NCBI RefSeq assembly: GCF_008087625.1
Contig: NZ_CP042997.1
Span: 10,230,001 to 10,294,000 of the forward strand
Reading direction: 5' to 3'
DNA from: Aquisphaera giovannonii
GTDB taxonomy: Bacteria; Planctomycetota; Planctomycetia; Isosphaerales; Isosphaeraceae
Length of the DNA stretch: 64,000 nt
Part shown: positions 1-9,207 of the stretch, piece after piece
How the letters are laid out: every line of letters begins with the position of its first letter
Position numbering within the stretch: position 1 is the stretch's first letter
Made by a program: the position numbers and the translations under genes
Notes under the pieces: generated by a model
What the model was told of the DNA's origin: nothing
The model's input: the letters and a program-made list of their open reading frames with translations, nothing else
Database searches by the model: none

Positions 1-250
1 CGGCCGGCACCCCGCGGCGGTCGCCTACCCCTACGGATGGCCCGGCAGCTTCACGGCGACGACGACCTCGCTGGCGGCGGAGGCCGGCTACCGGCTCGGC
101 TTCACGTCGCGGGAGGGCGTGAACCGCCCCGGCTCTCCCGGCTTCGCCCCGCTGGAGCTCCGCCGGCTGAACGTCGGCACGGGCGACACGCCCCCCCTGC
201 TCCGCGCCCGCGTCGCGATGCACGCGGCGCTCGGGAGGTCGGTCGTCTGA
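1..250 (+). CDS. Polysaccharide deacetylase (NodB-like), C-terminal fragment
   Basis: The window opens inside this gene; the second reading frame runs without a stop to TGA at 248-250, giving about 82 residues. An AYPYG motif, followed by a TSLAAEAGYRLGFT stretch, matches the late motifs of the NodB/polysaccharide deacetylase fold, where the hydrophobic-aromatic-PYG strand precedes the helix and the 'GY..GFT' strand. These enzymes are metal-dependent hydrolases that remove N- or O-acetyl groups from extracellular or wall polysaccharides. The catalytic Asp and the metal-binding His pair would lie in the missing N-terminal part, so activity cannot be judged. The family assignment is fairly secure; the substrate is unknown. 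Confidence 0.7.
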   Translation, partial: GRHPAAVAYPYGWPGSFTATTTSLAAEAGYRLGFTSREGVNRPGSPGFAPLELRRLNVGTGDTPPLLRARVAMHAALGRSVV

Positions 251-440
251 TCGCCGGGATCGACGCCCGCGCCGCGGCGATCCCGTCCCCTACCTCGCGT
301 CATCTCCGGGCCCGGGGGGGCCCGTCCGCCCGGAACGGGGCGGAGCCGGCCGACCCGGATCCCTCGCGCGGGCCATCCGGCGGGAGGGCGGGATGCGCCT
401 CGCGGCGGGGCGGCCGGGCGATGGGGCCGTCTCCGGATGT

Positions 441-1133
441 TCAGCGACTCCCGCGGGCGCGGCGGGCAAGTCCGGCCGCCACGCCCGCCGCGCCCAGGGC
501 CAGGAGGGCGGCGGAGGATGGCTCGGGCACCGCCGCCGAGACGAGCTCCACCGAGACGTTGTCGAGCCCGCCCAGGTAGTTGTTGGCGGCGCTCCCGTTG
601 TAGAACGTGAGGTTGGTCGTGGCGCCGGTCGCGGTGAACTGCACGGCGAACCGCTCCCAGTCCAGCCGGTCGCTCGGGGCGGTCGGGTTGGTGAAGCTCA
701 TGCGGGCCCCGCCGTCGATGCTGAGGCCCACGGTGCTGGCGAAGAAGAACTGGCCGTCGGTGGCGGAGCCGACGTAGAAGCTGACCTCGTAGACGTCGCC
801 GGCCGTCGTCGCGATGTCCTGCGTCACGCCGCTGAGTTGCGAGTTCGAGGTGATGCCCGCCAGGTCGATGAACTGGGCGCCGTCCTGGGCCTGGAAGGTG
901 ATCCCGCTCTGGACGAAGGACCCGCTGGTCACGGACGAGTCGATCCCCACCACCGTCCACCCCGTGATGGCCGTGGACCCCGCCAGGTAGTTCGTGAAGG
1001 AGCCGACGGGGACGGCCGGATCCTCGAACGAGCCGTTGACGATCAGGTTGGCCTCGCAGGGCGTGGCGGCGAACGCCAGCACGAGCGCCGAGGCCGCGGC
1101 AAGCATGATCCGATGGGCGTTCGTCATCAGCAT
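441..1133 (-). CDS. PEP-CTERM sorted secreted protein with DUF642-like domain
   Basis: This 230-residue exported protein has an N-terminal signal peptide (roughly residues 1-28, ending near PCEA), then a beta-rich domain starting NLIVNGSFEDP and containing a GWTVVG strand. That resembles the DUF642/choice-of-anchor class of carbohydrate-binding-like domains. The C-terminus is a textbook PEP-CTERM tail: VPEPSS, a hydrophobic helix rich in Ala/Leu/Gly, then a basic RRARGSR end, which directs exosortase processing at the membrane. The start at 1133 was chosen because AGGGAG lies 8 bases upstream and the signal peptide begins there; a second in-frame ATG lies two codons later. No exosortase gene is visible in the window. 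The specific ligand is unknown. Confidence 0.85.
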   Translation of the reverse strand: MLMTNAHRIMLAAASALVLAFAATPCEANLIVNGSFEDPAVPVGSFTNYLAGSTAITGWTVVGIDSSVTSGSFVQSGITFQAQDGAQFIDLAGITSNSQLSGVTQDIATTAGDVYEVSFYVGSATDGQFFFASTVGLSIDGGARMSFTNPTAPSDRLDWERFAVQFTATGATTNLTFYNGSAANNYLGGLDNVSVELVSAAVPEPSSAALLALGAAGVAAGLARRARGSR

Positions 1134-1434
1134 GGATTTCGCTCCCTGGAGGCGAGGACGGCGGATCGACGCGGAGGAGAAGGCGATCCCGCGCGACGCC
1201 GCCCGGCCCCGGGGCGCACGGCGACCGTCCAGGCATGGCCGTGCACCGCACGGGTCATGCGAGGTCGCGAGGATCGTGGCGGGCACCCCGCGACTCCGAT
1301 CTCGGGGCCCCTGATGAGGAGTGACCCGTCCGCTCCCGAGGCGGGACAGGGGCCGGCCCATTTTCGGGAAATCCCGAGATCGCCGGGCGGGGCCGGCCCC
1401 GGCGACCGTGCCGCCCCGGCCCGCGGCCCCCGGC
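1134..1434. other. Intergenic region with no recognised gene
   Basis: The gap lies between the start of the PEP-CTERM gene and the end of the metallophosphoesterase gene, both on the minus strand. It should hold the PEP-CTERM gene's promoter, but no convincing -35/-10 pair, hairpin or small gene was seen. Open frames through it have no coding signature. Confidence 0.4.
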
Positions 1435-2262
1435 TCAGGCGAGGGTGAGCAGGACGATCTCCGGCCGGCTGGCGAGGCGGACGGGGGGGCCGGTGGTGCC
1501 GAGGCCGCGGGAGACGAAGACGCGACAGGCGGGGCCCTCGACGAGGCCGCCGAGGTACTTCTGGCCGTACCGGGAGGGGACCACGGGCGCGCCGTAGCCG
1601 GGGAGGTAGACCTGGCCGCCGTGGGTGTGGCCGCTGAGCATCAGTCCGACGCGGCGGTCGCGGAGGATCTCGGCGTAATCGGGATTGTGCGAGAGCATGA
1701 TCACGGCATCATCGGTGGTGGCGTCGGCGAGCGCCTCGTCGGGGCGCTGGCGGTCGGTCCAGAGGTCGCCGACGCCGCAGATCCGCAGCCGGTCGTCGCC
1801 GCGGCGGAGCCAGACGCCCGCGTTGTCCACCCGGGCGATGCCCGCGCGGTCGAGCTCGCGGCGGGTCAGGCGGGTGTTCTCCCAATGGTCGTGGTTGCCC
1901 AGCACCGCGAACCGGCCGAGCGGGGCGCGGAGCCCCCCCAGCGCGGCCATGACCGGCGGGATGAAGCGCCCGCTCCGGGTGATGTAGTCCCCGGCGAGCA
2001 GGATCAGGTCCGGCCGCATCGCGTTGGTCGTCTCCACGACCCGCTGGACGAACGGCATCGGCGTGTACGGCCCGTGGTGCACGTCCGCCAGGAGCGCCGC
2101 GGTCAGCCCACGGAACGAGGGCGGCAGGTTGGGCACCGCGACCGTCGCCCGGACCACGTGGCACCACCTCGCCTCCGCGAGCGGATAGATGACGCCCGCC
2201 GTGGCCGCGCCGGCCCCGAGGGCGCACGCCCGCTTGAGGAACAGTCTCCGGTCGATCGCCAT
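1435..2262 (-). CDS. Metallophosphoesterase, Tat-exported, YkuE-like
   Basis: The protein is 275 residues. The N-terminus carries a twin-arginine signal (DRRLFLKR followed by an Ala/Gly-rich hydrophobic stretch), indicating folded export to the periplasm. All calcineurin-like phosphoesterase blocks are visible in order: ADVHHG (D-x-H), LLAGD, GNHDHW, an SHNPD histidine and GHTHGGQ. This set binds two metal ions and hydrolyses phosphoesters. The order and spacing resemble the YkuE/LpxH-like membrane-associated group, some of which act on phospholipids or UDP-sugar lipids. The natural substrate is not deducible. The ATG at 2262 starts directly at the Tat motif. The gene stands alone; no operon partner overlaps it. 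Confidence 0.88.
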   Translation of the reverse strand: MAIDRRLFLKRACALGAGAATAGVIYPLAEARWCHVVRATVAVPNLPPSFRGLTAALLADVHHGPYTPMPFVQRVVETTNAMRPDLILLAGDYITRSGRFIPPVMAALGGLRAPLGRFAVLGNHDHWENTRLTRRELDRAGIARVDNAGVWLRRGDDRLRICGVGDLWTDRQRPDEALADATTDDAVIMLSHNPDYAEILRDRRVGLMLSGHTHGGQVYLPGYGAPVVPSRYGQKYLGGLVEGPACRVFVSRGLGTTGPPVRLASRPEIVLLTLA

Positions 2263-2703
2263 GCCGGCAGCTCTCCACGCCCCCCGGGTGCCCGCGAGCC
2301 CCCGATCCGCCCCCGCCCCGCCTCATCGTGTGCGATACCCGCCGGGGGCACAAGGTCAATCGGAGCGTGAGGCCCGGGGGCGACAGGGGGCGTGGTGCCG
2401 AGGCCACGGCCGGGGGGCGGGCCAGTCCAACGCGTGCCAAGCGGCGCTTCTGATCCCCTTCCCGCGCCGTGGGCCTGTCATTACCCAGAAGTCGCGGGCT
2501 TCATTCCGATCCCTTCCCCAACCGCGGGGGAGGGGACGGGACATCGGAGGCACCACCCGTGGGTCATGACAAGCGCAAAGGTAGGTGTCGGAGGGAGTCC
2601 CCCGAGCCACCGCGCCGGGCTCATGGGACAGACTCCCCGTAATTTTCCGCGCTTGCCGCTAAGATTCTCCTTCGGGCGTTGTGAATACCCATGGGAGGCC
2701 CGG
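2263..2703. promoter_or_regulatory. Divergent intergenic region upstream of the sigma/kinase operon
   Basis: This 441-base gap separates the minus-strand phosphoesterase from the plus-strand sigma factor and must contain promoters for both. An imperfect inverted repeat lies at about 2505-2548 (GATCCCTTCCCC against GGGGACGGGACATC). A locally AT-richer stretch around 2639-2670 contains TAATTTTCC and TAAGATT, possible promoter material for the sigma gene. No small gene was recognised. The promoter reading is an inference from position and composition. Confidence 0.35.
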
Positions 2704-3309
2704 ATGGACGACTCGCCCACGACCCGGCTGAGCCTCCTGGCCAGGCTCCGCTCGCCCCGGGACGAGCGGGCCTGGGAGGAGTTCGCCGCGATCTACGGCC
2801 CGCTCCTCGTCCGCCTGGCCCGGCGCCGGGGGCTGCAGGCGGCCGACGCGGCGGACCTGGCCCAGGAGGTCTTCGGGGCCGTCGCCTCCGCGATCGACGG
2901 CTACGACCCCGACCCGGCCAAAGGGTCGTTCCGCGCCTGGCTCTTCCGGATCGCCCGCAACCTGACGGTCAACTTCCTGGTGAAGCGCCGGAGGCACCCG
3001 CCGGGCCCCGGGGGCTCGGACGCCGCGGCGCTGCTGGAGGCCCAGCCGGCCCCGGAGGACCCATCCGACTTCGAGCTGGAGTACCGGCGGCAGCTCTTCG
3101 TCTGGGCGGCCGACCGGGCCCGCGGCGAGTTCACCGAGGCGGCCTGGCGGGCCTTCTGGATGGCCGGCGTGGAGGGCCGCCCCGCGGCCGAGGTCGCGGC
3201 GGAGCTGAAGACGACGGTCGGCACGGTCTACGTCCACAAGAGCCGCGTCATGGCGCGGCTCCGCCGCGAGATCGAGCGGGTCGAGGGGCGCGAGGCGGAC
3301 GACAGGTGA
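2704..3309 (+). CDS. RNA polymerase ECF-type sigma-70 factor
   Basis: This 201-residue protein contains only regions 2 and 4, as in extracytoplasmic-function sigma factors. Region 2 is at residues ~15-100, with the DLAQEVF core-binding helix and the [12 protein letters not shown] -10 recognition segment; region 4 is at ~140-195, with the [17 protein letters not shown] helix-turn-helix for the -35 element. ATG 2704 was preferred because sequence similarity begins there; an earlier ATG at 2691 is in another frame. The stop codon overlaps a GTG of the following kinase gene (GTGA at 3306-3309), so the two are probably translationally coupled. Planctomycetes are known to have ECF groups paired with Ser/Thr kinases; this looks like such a pair. 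Confidence 0.92.
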   Translation: MDDSPTTRLSLLARLRSPRDERAWEEFAAIYGPLLVRLARRRGLQAADAADLAQEVFGAVASAIDGYDPDPAKGSFRAWLFRIARNLTVNFLVKRRRHPPGPGGSDAAALLEAQPAPEDPSDFELEYRRQLFVWAADRARGEFTEAAWRAFWMAGVEGRPAAEVAAELKTTVGTVYVHKSRVMARLRREIERVEGREADDR

Positions 3310-3329
3310 CGCAAGACGGGGAGCAGGCG

Positions 3330-6300
3330 ATGCGACCGGCCGGGGACGACTGCAACACCGAGAGGCTGGCGAGTCTCCTGGCCGACGCCCTGGCCGAGGC
3401 CGACCGGGCCGAGGCCATCGGGCACCTCGACCGCTGCGAGGCCTGCCGCGCCGCGCTCGAGGGGATGGCGGCCGAGGCCTCGTGGTGGGGCGAGCTCCAG
3501 TCCGCCCTCCGACCGGATGACCCCGACGACGGCGGCTCGATCGGGGCGTCGCACTGGCTCGGCTTCCTCGCCCCGTCGGAGCGGCCGGGCTCGCTCGGCC
3601 GGCTCGGGGCGTACGAGGTCTCCGGCGTCATCGGCCGCGGCGGGATGGGCCTGGTGCTCCGGGCGTTCGACGAGGCCCTCAACCGGTACGTGGCCATCAA
3701 GGTCCTGGATCCGTCGAAGGCGCCCGACGTCGCGGCACGCCGCCGGTTCGGGCGAGAGGCCCGCGCGGCGGCGGCGGTGGTCCACGACCACGTCATCCCG
3801 ATCCACGCGGTGCACGAGTCGGCCGGCGTGCCCTACCTCGTCATGCCGTTCGTCGCCGGGCCGTCGCTCCAGGAGCGGATCGACCGGGGCGGGCCCATGC
3901 AGGTCCGCGAGGTGCTCCGGGTCGGGATGCAGGTCGCCTCGGGCCTGGCCGCCGCCCACGCGCAGGGGCTCGTGCACCGCGACATCAAGCCGGCCAACAT
4001 CCTCCTGGAGCACAACGTCGAGCGAGTCCGGATCACCGACTTCGGCCTCGCCCGGGCCGTGGACGACGCGTCCATGACGCAGGCGGGGACCGTCGCCGGG
4101 ACGCCGCAGTACATGGCCCCGGAGCAGGCCCGCTGCCAGGCGCTGGACGGCCGGGCCGACCTGTTCAGCCTGGGGTGCGTCCTCTATGCGATGGCCGCCG
4201 GCCGGCCGCCGTTCGTCGCCGGGTCCGCCATGGCGACCTTGCGGCTCGTCTGCGAGGCCCCGCACCGCCCGCTCCGCGCGGCGAACCCGGACGTCCCCGA
4301 CTGGCTCTCGGCGATCGTCGACCGGCTCCTGGAGAAGGACCCCGGCCGGCGCTTCGCCACCGCGGCCGAGGCGGCCGACCTCCTGGGCCGGGGCCTCGCC
4401 CACCTCCAGCAGCCGGGCGTCGCGCCGCTGCGGCTCGAGGGCTGGCCCCCCGGCCGTCCCCGGGCGGGCCGTCGCCGACTCGTCCGGCTCGGCGCGGCCC
4501 TGGGCCTGGTCGCCATCACGGGGATGATCACGTCTTCCATCTCGACGCGGGAGCCCGATCCGATGCGTGCCCTCCTGATCCTGCTCGGCGTCGCCACCGC
4601 CTCGGCCCACGCCAGCGACGCCATCGAGGCCGACTTCGCCCGCCAGGGCATCGACCGCTGGCTCTTCCAGACGAAGGCGAACGACACCGGCGGGCGCTGG
4701 GAGCCGACGGCGGCCGGCGTCCGCGCCACCCTGCCGAAGGGGCCCTCCAACAACCAGCCCACGCAGCTCGTCGGCCAGTTCCGGCTCGAGGGGGACTTCG
4801 AGATCATGGCCGAGTACGAGATCGAGTCGCTCCCCAAGGCCACCCGGGACAAATCCGCGAAGGACGCGATGGCTCCATCGAATAATGTCGAAATCGGCAT
4901 GTCCGGGCCGGACTGGATGGTCACGTGCTTCCGGTCGAACACCGAGGCGGCCGACGACCAGATCGGCTATTACGCGAAGACCCCGGCCGGCGAGGTCAGG
5001 TTCAACGCGGCCCCGCTGACGCGGCCCTCGGAGCGCCGGGGCCGGCTCGGCTTCCGGCGGGTGGGGGGCATGCTCACGATCCTCCACGATCAATACGACG
5101 GGGTCGTCCTGGAGACCGACCCGATCCGGTTCGGGATCGAGCCCGTCTCCGAGCCGTCGCTGCGGCTGATCAAGCTCAACAGCCGCGATGCGCTGGCGGC
5201 GACCTACACCCGCCTGGACATCAAGGCGGACCGCATCGTCCGGTTCCGGGAGCCGCCGCGGAGCTGGTGGAGCAAGGCGGCCTGGCCCGCCGGGATCACG
5301 CTGGCGGTCGCGGCCTTCGCGCTCCTGCTCCTGTGGACCTTCTCGGGCGGCTCCGGGGATGAGGAGCCGGACGGCCGAGACGACGCGGCCGCCCCTCGCA
5401 AGCCGGCGGTCGTCGACGACGGCGCCGCGCTCGCCGGGGACCGGAAGGGGAAGGTCCCGCGGGGCGCGTCGCGGCCGCCGGCGCGGGGCTTCACGCTGAT
5501 CGAGCTCCTCGTGGTGATCTCGATCCTCGGCGTCCTGATCGCCCTGCTGCTACCCGCGGTCCAGGCGGCGCGCGAGGCATCCCGCCGCGCCCAGTGCGCG
5601 AACAACCTGAAGCAGATCGGCCTGGCGCTGGCGAACTACGAGGCCGCGCTGCGGGCCTACCCGTTCGGTGTCGGCGGGGGCGGGCCGAAAGGCAGCACGG
5701 TCGGCCGGTGGTCGGCGCAGTCGCAGCTCCTGGCGTACATGGAGCAGCCGGCGCTCTTCCACGCGATCAACTTCGCCGGGCTCCCCTGGCAGAATACCAC
5801 CGATCCCGCCATCGGTCCGATGAACGGCACCATCCTGACGACGCCGGTCGCGGCCTTCCTCTGCCCGTCCGACGTCGACCGTATCGATGACCCGCTGCAC
5901 ACGGCCCACAACAGCTATCGGGCCTGCGCCGGGACGCTCCCCTACAACCTGAAGGACGACTCCCCCGACAGGACCGGCCGGAACAATGGGATGTACTGGT
6001 ATCAGAGCGCGATCACCCCGGCGGCGATCCGCGACGGCCTGAGCAATACCGCCTCGTTCAGCGAGCGTTGCCTCGGGGACACGGCCGCGCCGGACGCCCT
6101 GTCCGACCTCTACCTCGTCGGCACGTCGCCCGACGAGTGTCGGTCCGCCGGCCCGCTCGCGACCCCGCGCCTGACCGACCCCCACCAGTGGTCGGGCGGC
6201 CGCTGGGCGGACGGCTCCATGGTCTACACCCGCTATCACCACGCCTTCTCCCCCGGCGGGCCGAGCTGCCTCCTGGGCGGGGTGCAGGACTACGACAGCC

Positions 6301-6458
6301 AGGAGCTCGTCACCGCGACGAGCCGCCACCCCGGCGGCGTCAACATGATGACCGCCGACGGCTCCGTCCACTTCATCAAGGAGACAATCGACGCCCGCGT
6401 CTGGTCCGCCCTCGCCACCATCTCCGGCGGCGAGGCGATCGATGCGGGGGCGTACTGA
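3330..6458 (+). CDS. Ser/Thr kinase fused to DUF1583-like ectodomain and DUF1559 pseudopilin
   Basis: One uninterrupted frame encodes 1042 residues. Residues 32-39 (H-x3-C-x2-C) look like an anti-sigma zinc finger. Residues ~94-360 are a Hanks kinase: GRGGMG loop, Lys124, HRD at 216-218, DFG Asp237 and a MAPEQ segment, so it should be active. A membrane helix (384-404) precedes a beta-rich, DUF1583-like domain (~415-635). A second helix (652-671) leads to a linker and a prepilin motif (Gly720, Phe721, Glu725: [10 protein letters not shown]), then a full DUF1559 domain ending in an HPGG...DGSVHF motif. The start was set at ATG 3330 (GGGGAG six bases upstream); GTG 3306 is an alternative. An internal ATG at 4563 with GGGAG and a signal-like segment could also initiate. 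Predicted topology puts the kinase in the cytoplasm and both other domains outside. Confidence 0.85.
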   Translation: MRPAGDDCNTERLASLLADALAEADRAEAIGHLDRCEACRAALEGMAAEASWWGELQSALRPDDPDDGGSIGASHWLGFLAPSERPGSLGRLGAYEVSGVIGRGGMGLVLRAFDEALNRYVAIKVLDPSKAPDVAARRRFGREARAAAAVVHDHVIPIHAVHESAGVPYLVMPFVAGPSLQERIDRGGPMQVREVLRVGMQVASGLAAAHAQGLVHRDIKPANILLEHNVERVRITDFGLARAVDDASMTQAGTVAGTPQYMAPEQARCQALDGRADLFSLGCVLYAMAAGRPPFVAGSAMATLRLVCEAPHRPLRAANPDVPDWLSAIVDRLLEKDPGRRFATAAEAADLLGRGLAHLQQPGVAPLRLEGWPPGRPRAGRRRLVRLGAALGLVAITGMITSSISTREPDPMRALLILLGVATASAHASDAIEADFARQGIDRWLFQTKANDTGGRWEPTAAGVRATLPKGPSNNQPTQLVGQFRLEGDFEIMAEYEIESLPKATRDKSAKDAMAPSNNVEIGMSGPDWMVTCFRSNTEAADDQIGYYAKTPAGEVRFNAAPLTRPSERRGRLGFRRVGGMLTILHDQYDGVVLETDPIRFGIEPVSEPSLRLIKLNSRDALAATYTRLDIKADRIVRFREPPRSWWSKAAWPAGITLAVAAFALLLLWTFSGGSGDEEPDGRDDAAAPRKPAVVDDGAALAGDRKGKVPRGASRPPARGFTLIELLVVISILGVLIALLLPAVQAAREASRRAQCANNLKQIGLALANYEAALRAYPFGVGGGGPKGSTVGRWSAQSQLLAYMEQPALFHAINFAGLPWQNTTDPAIGPMNGTILTTPVAAFLCPSDVDRIDDPLHTAHNSYRACAGTLPYNLKDDSPDRTGRNNGMYWYQSAITPAAIRDGLSNTASFSERCLGDTAAPDALSDLYLVGTSPDECRSAGPLATPRLTDPHQWSGGRWADGSMVYTRYHHAFSPGGPSCLLGGVQDYDSQELVTATSRHPGGVNMMTADGSVHFIKETIDARVWSALATISGGEAIDAGAY

Positions 6459-6550
6459 CGGCCGTGACGAAGGGCCTCCATCCGCCTACAATGGAGCCAA
6501 GCTCGGTCAACCACCGTCCTGTCTTTACTCGGGCAACGCGGGGCGTTCCG

Positions 6551-6937
6551 ATGTCTGGGGCACGCGAGGATCTTCATCGACGGCGGCCGGTGTGGAGAGC
6601 GCTGTCGGAGTTATTCCTCGATACCGAATTGCAGGAGCTTGATCTCGCCTGGATCGCCTCCGTTCTCGCGGAGTCGAACTATACGGACGAGGAGCTGCAC
6701 GACATTCTTTTCCGGGAGGTCTTCCCTGCCTGCATCCCGAACCTTCGCCACCCCGCAGGGGAGTGGGCGGGGTTCGACATGGAATGGCTGGAGCAGAGAG
6801 TCCTCCATGAGGCCCCTCATTCCGGGGCCGCCCTCGCTCTCCCCCCGCCTGGCTACGGGATGATTGAGCCGGGATGGCGAACCGTGTTGGCACTCCTGCC
6901 GGGAGCCAGGCGGATGCCGGACGCTTCCGGGTCGTGA
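6551..6937 (+). CDS. Small conserved protein, DUF7079-like
   Basis: The gene encodes 128 residues. The central part (RRPVWRALSELFLDTEL, then YTDEELHDILFREVFP and GEWAGFDMEWLEQR) matches a small family of soluble, acidic, immunity-protein-like proteins; DUF7079 is named from memory. Family members often sit singly in genomes and have no established function. The last ~40 residues are Pro/Gly-rich and may be a species-specific extension. The start was placed at ATG 6551, immediately before the conserved block; the frame is open far upstream but only as antisense-like shadow sequence inside the kinase gene. No membrane segment or signal peptide is present. It is 92 bases downstream of the kinase fusion. 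Confidence 0.7.
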   Translation: MSGAREDLHRRRPVWRALSELFLDTELQELDLAWIASVLAESNYTDEELHDILFREVFPACIPNLRHPAGEWAGFDMEWLEQRVLHEAPHSGAALALPPPGYGMIEPGWRTVLALLPGARRMPDASGS

Positions 6938-7142
6938 CCTGCGACCAAAGACCCCGTGACGCTGACGCGGAGGCCAGCCACGAGACGACGTGAAGGCGCG
7001 CACCGACGCCGTCGCGTCTCCCTGATTGACCCTCCCGCAACGGACTCGTAGGATCGTGGCGTCCTGTACGCGTCCCTGCTCTGTCGAGATGTCAACCGGC
7101 CGCACGGTCCCGGCGAGTCCCGCAAGGCGATGAGGCACGACG

Positions 7143-8576
7143 ATGGCCGACCGACCTTACATCTTCTTCGAGCTGACCAATGCGCTGTGCTCGAAGTGCA
7201 TGCGCAAGGTCGAGGCCAAGGTGGTGATCCAGGACGGGCGCGTTTACATGCACAAATTCTGCCCCGAGCACAGGGCGGAGCGGGTGCTCGTCTCGACGGA
7301 CGCGGACTACTACCAGTTCAGCCGGCGGACGCTCAAGCCGGGGCAGATGCCCATCAAGTTCCACACCGAGATCGAGCGCGGGTGCCCGTTCGACTGCGGG
7401 CTCTGCCCGGACCACGAGCAGCACAGCTGCGTGGCCCTGGTGGAGATCACCGACCACTGCAACCTGACCTGCCCCGTCTGCTACGCCGACAGCTCGCCCC
7501 GGCGCGAGGCGCACCGGTCGCTGGAGCAGATTGCATTCATGCTCGACGCGGTGGTGAGGAGCGAGGGCAACCCGGACGTCGTCCAGATCTCCGGCGGCGA
7601 GCCGACGATCCACCCGGACTTCTTCGCGATCCTCGACCTGGCGAAGGCCCGGCCGATCAAGCACCTGATGCTCAACACCAACGGCATCCGGATCGCCCGC
7701 GAGCCCGCGTTCGCCCGCCGGCTGGCCGAGTACCGCCGCGGCTTCGAGGTCTACCTCCAGTTCGACTCGCTCGACGCGGCCCCGCAGAAGGCCCTCCGCG
7801 GCGCGGACCTGACCGAGGTCCACAACAGGGCGCTCGACGCCCTGGACGAGCACGGGATCTCGACCACCCTCGTCGTGACGCTCAAGAAGGGGCTGAACGA
7901 CGACCAGATCGGCGCGATCATCGACTTCGCCCTGTCGCGGCGTTGCGTCCGCGGGATCACGTTCCAGCCGATCCAGGCCGCCGGCCGCGTCGAGGGCTTC
8001 GACCACGCCCGCGACCGCCTGACGCTCTCCGAGGTCCGGTCGAAGATCCTGGAGCAGTCGCCCATCTTCCAGCCGAAGGACGTCGTCCCGGTCCCCTGCC
8101 ACCCCGACTGCCTGGCCATGGCCTACGCCCTGAAGCTCGAGGGGAAGGTCATCCCGCTGACGCAGCTCATGGATCCGACGACGCTGCTGGAGCTCCAGGG
8201 CAACACCGTGCTCAACGAGCAGGACCCTCGGCTGCGGAAGCTCGTCGTCGAGCTCTTCTCCACGTCGCACTCGCCGGACTCCTCGGCCTGGACGCTCCGC
8301 CAGCTCCTCTGCTGCCTGCCCGAGTTCACGGCGCCGCCGGAGCTGACGTATGATAAGGTGTTCCGCATCCTGATCGTCCAGTTCATGGACGTGTACAGCA
8401 TGGACGTCCGCTCGGTGAAGAAGTCGTGCCTCCACATCGTCCACCCGGACGGGCGGATGATCCCCTTCGACACGTACAACCTCTTCTACCGCGACCGCGA
8501 CGCCTCGGCGGCGATCCCGGACATGACGGCGGGGTTGCCGCTCGTCCAGATCGGGTCGGCGGGAGGAGCGTCATGA
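7143..8576 (+). CDS. Radical SAM enzyme of the Tes/MJ0619-like group
   Basis: The protein is 477 residues. Residues 16-43 form a zinc-ribbon-like C-x2-C...C-x2-H unit. Cys81, Cys85, Cys88 and Cys96 sit in a CPFDCGLCPDHEQHSC block typical of the group that includes archaeal tetraether synthase and the methanopterin methylase MJ0619. The radical SAM cluster motif is Cys106-x3-Cys110-x2-Cys113 (CNLTCPVC), followed by the SAM-contacting SGGEPTIHPDF motif. Established members bind more than one iron-sulfur cluster and make C-C bonds at unactivated carbons, in lipids for Tes. The gene overlaps the next one by ATGA at 8573-8576. Its neighbours are membrane proteins and an Lgt-like protein, so a lipid substrate is a reasonable inference, not a demonstration. 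Confidence 0.85.
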   Translation: MADRPYIFFELTNALCSKCMRKVEAKVVIQDGRVYMHKFCPEHRAERVLVSTDADYYQFSRRTLKPGQMPIKFHTEIERGCPFDCGLCPDHEQHSCVALVEITDHCNLTCPVCYADSSPRREAHRSLEQIAFMLDAVVRSEGNPDVVQISGGEPTIHPDFFAILDLAKARPIKHLMLNTNGIRIAREPAFARRLAEYRRGFEVYLQFDSLDAAPQKALRGADLTEVHNRALDALDEHGISTTLVVTLKKGLNDDQIGAIIDFALSRRCVRGITFQPIQAAGRVEGFDHARDRLTLSEVRSKILEQSPIFQPKDVVPVPCHPDCLAMAYALKLEGKVIPLTQLMDPTTLLELQGNTVLNEQDPRLRKLVVELFSTSHSPDSSAWTLRQLLCCLPEFTAPPELTYDKVFRILIVQFMDVYSMDVRSVKKSCLHIVHPDGRMIPFDTYNLFYRDRDASAAIPDMTAGLPLVQIGSAGGAS

Positions 8577-9040
8577 GCGACGCCGGGCCGCCCCCGGTGC
8601 CGGAGGCCGGGCCGGCCCCCGAGGGCGAGCTGTATTGCCTCGGGTGCGGCGCCCGCAACGACGCCGGCGCCGCGGAATGCTGGCTCTGCAACGGCCGCTC
8701 GCTGGTGAAGGCGGGCCCGGGCGGGCGGCCGCCGGAGCCGGCCTCGCCGCAGCGATTCAGCTTCACCATCGCCGCCCTGATGGTGTTGGTCGCCGTCGTC
8801 GCCGCCTGCCTGGGCCTCTACACGGCCGCGCCGGGCCTGCTGCTCCTGGTGGCGATCACGTCCGCCCCCGCGGTGGCGCTCGTCGAATACCGGGCGGCGA
8901 AGCGGCGGAAGCGGGGCATCCCCATGTCCCACGCCGAGCGGTTCGGCTGCTTCCTCCTGCTCCTGGTCCTCATCCCCGTGCTCGTGGCCGTCGCGGTCCT
9001 CAGCGCCTTGTTCATCTACTGCTCCCTGGGGGGCAGATAG
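8573..9040 (+). CDS. Zinc-ribbon membrane protein (first paralogue)
   Basis: The gene encodes 155 residues. The N-terminus has a four-cysteine ribbon, CLGCGARNDAGAAECWLC (C-x2-C...C-x2-C), a Pro/Gly linker, a pair of adjacent hydrophobic helices at about residues 63-100, a basic KRRKRGIP loop, and another hydrophobic segment near the C-terminus. The start ATG overlaps the stop of the radical SAM gene and is preceded by GGAGGAG, so the two should be co-translated. It is clearly paralogous to the protein encoded at 9897-10352: same ribbon, same membrane layout and a shared loop motif (GIPMS/GLPMS-AER). The family is not otherwise recognised. It may be a cytoplasmic metal or iron-sulfur docking partner at the membrane, which is an inference. 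Confidence 0.8.
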   Translation: MSDAGPPPVPEAGPAPEGELYCLGCGARNDAGAAECWLCNGRSLVKAGPGGRPPEPASPQRFSFTIAALMVLVAVVAACLGLYTAAPGLLLLVAITSAPAVALVEYRAAKRRKRGIPMSHAERFGCFLLLLVLIPVLVAVAVLSALFIYCSLGGR

Positions 9041-9207
9041 ACCTCGATGAGCCGGCCTCTCGCGTGGTGGACTTCACCCTGGGCCCGCGGAGATCGGCCG
9101 CGCGATTGACCGCCCCGGGCCCGCGTCGTAGGATCCGGGCGACTCTTCACCTCCCGCGTGCCCGGCCGCCCGGTCGCGGCATCGATCCGGGCGAGAGGGG
9201 CTCGACG

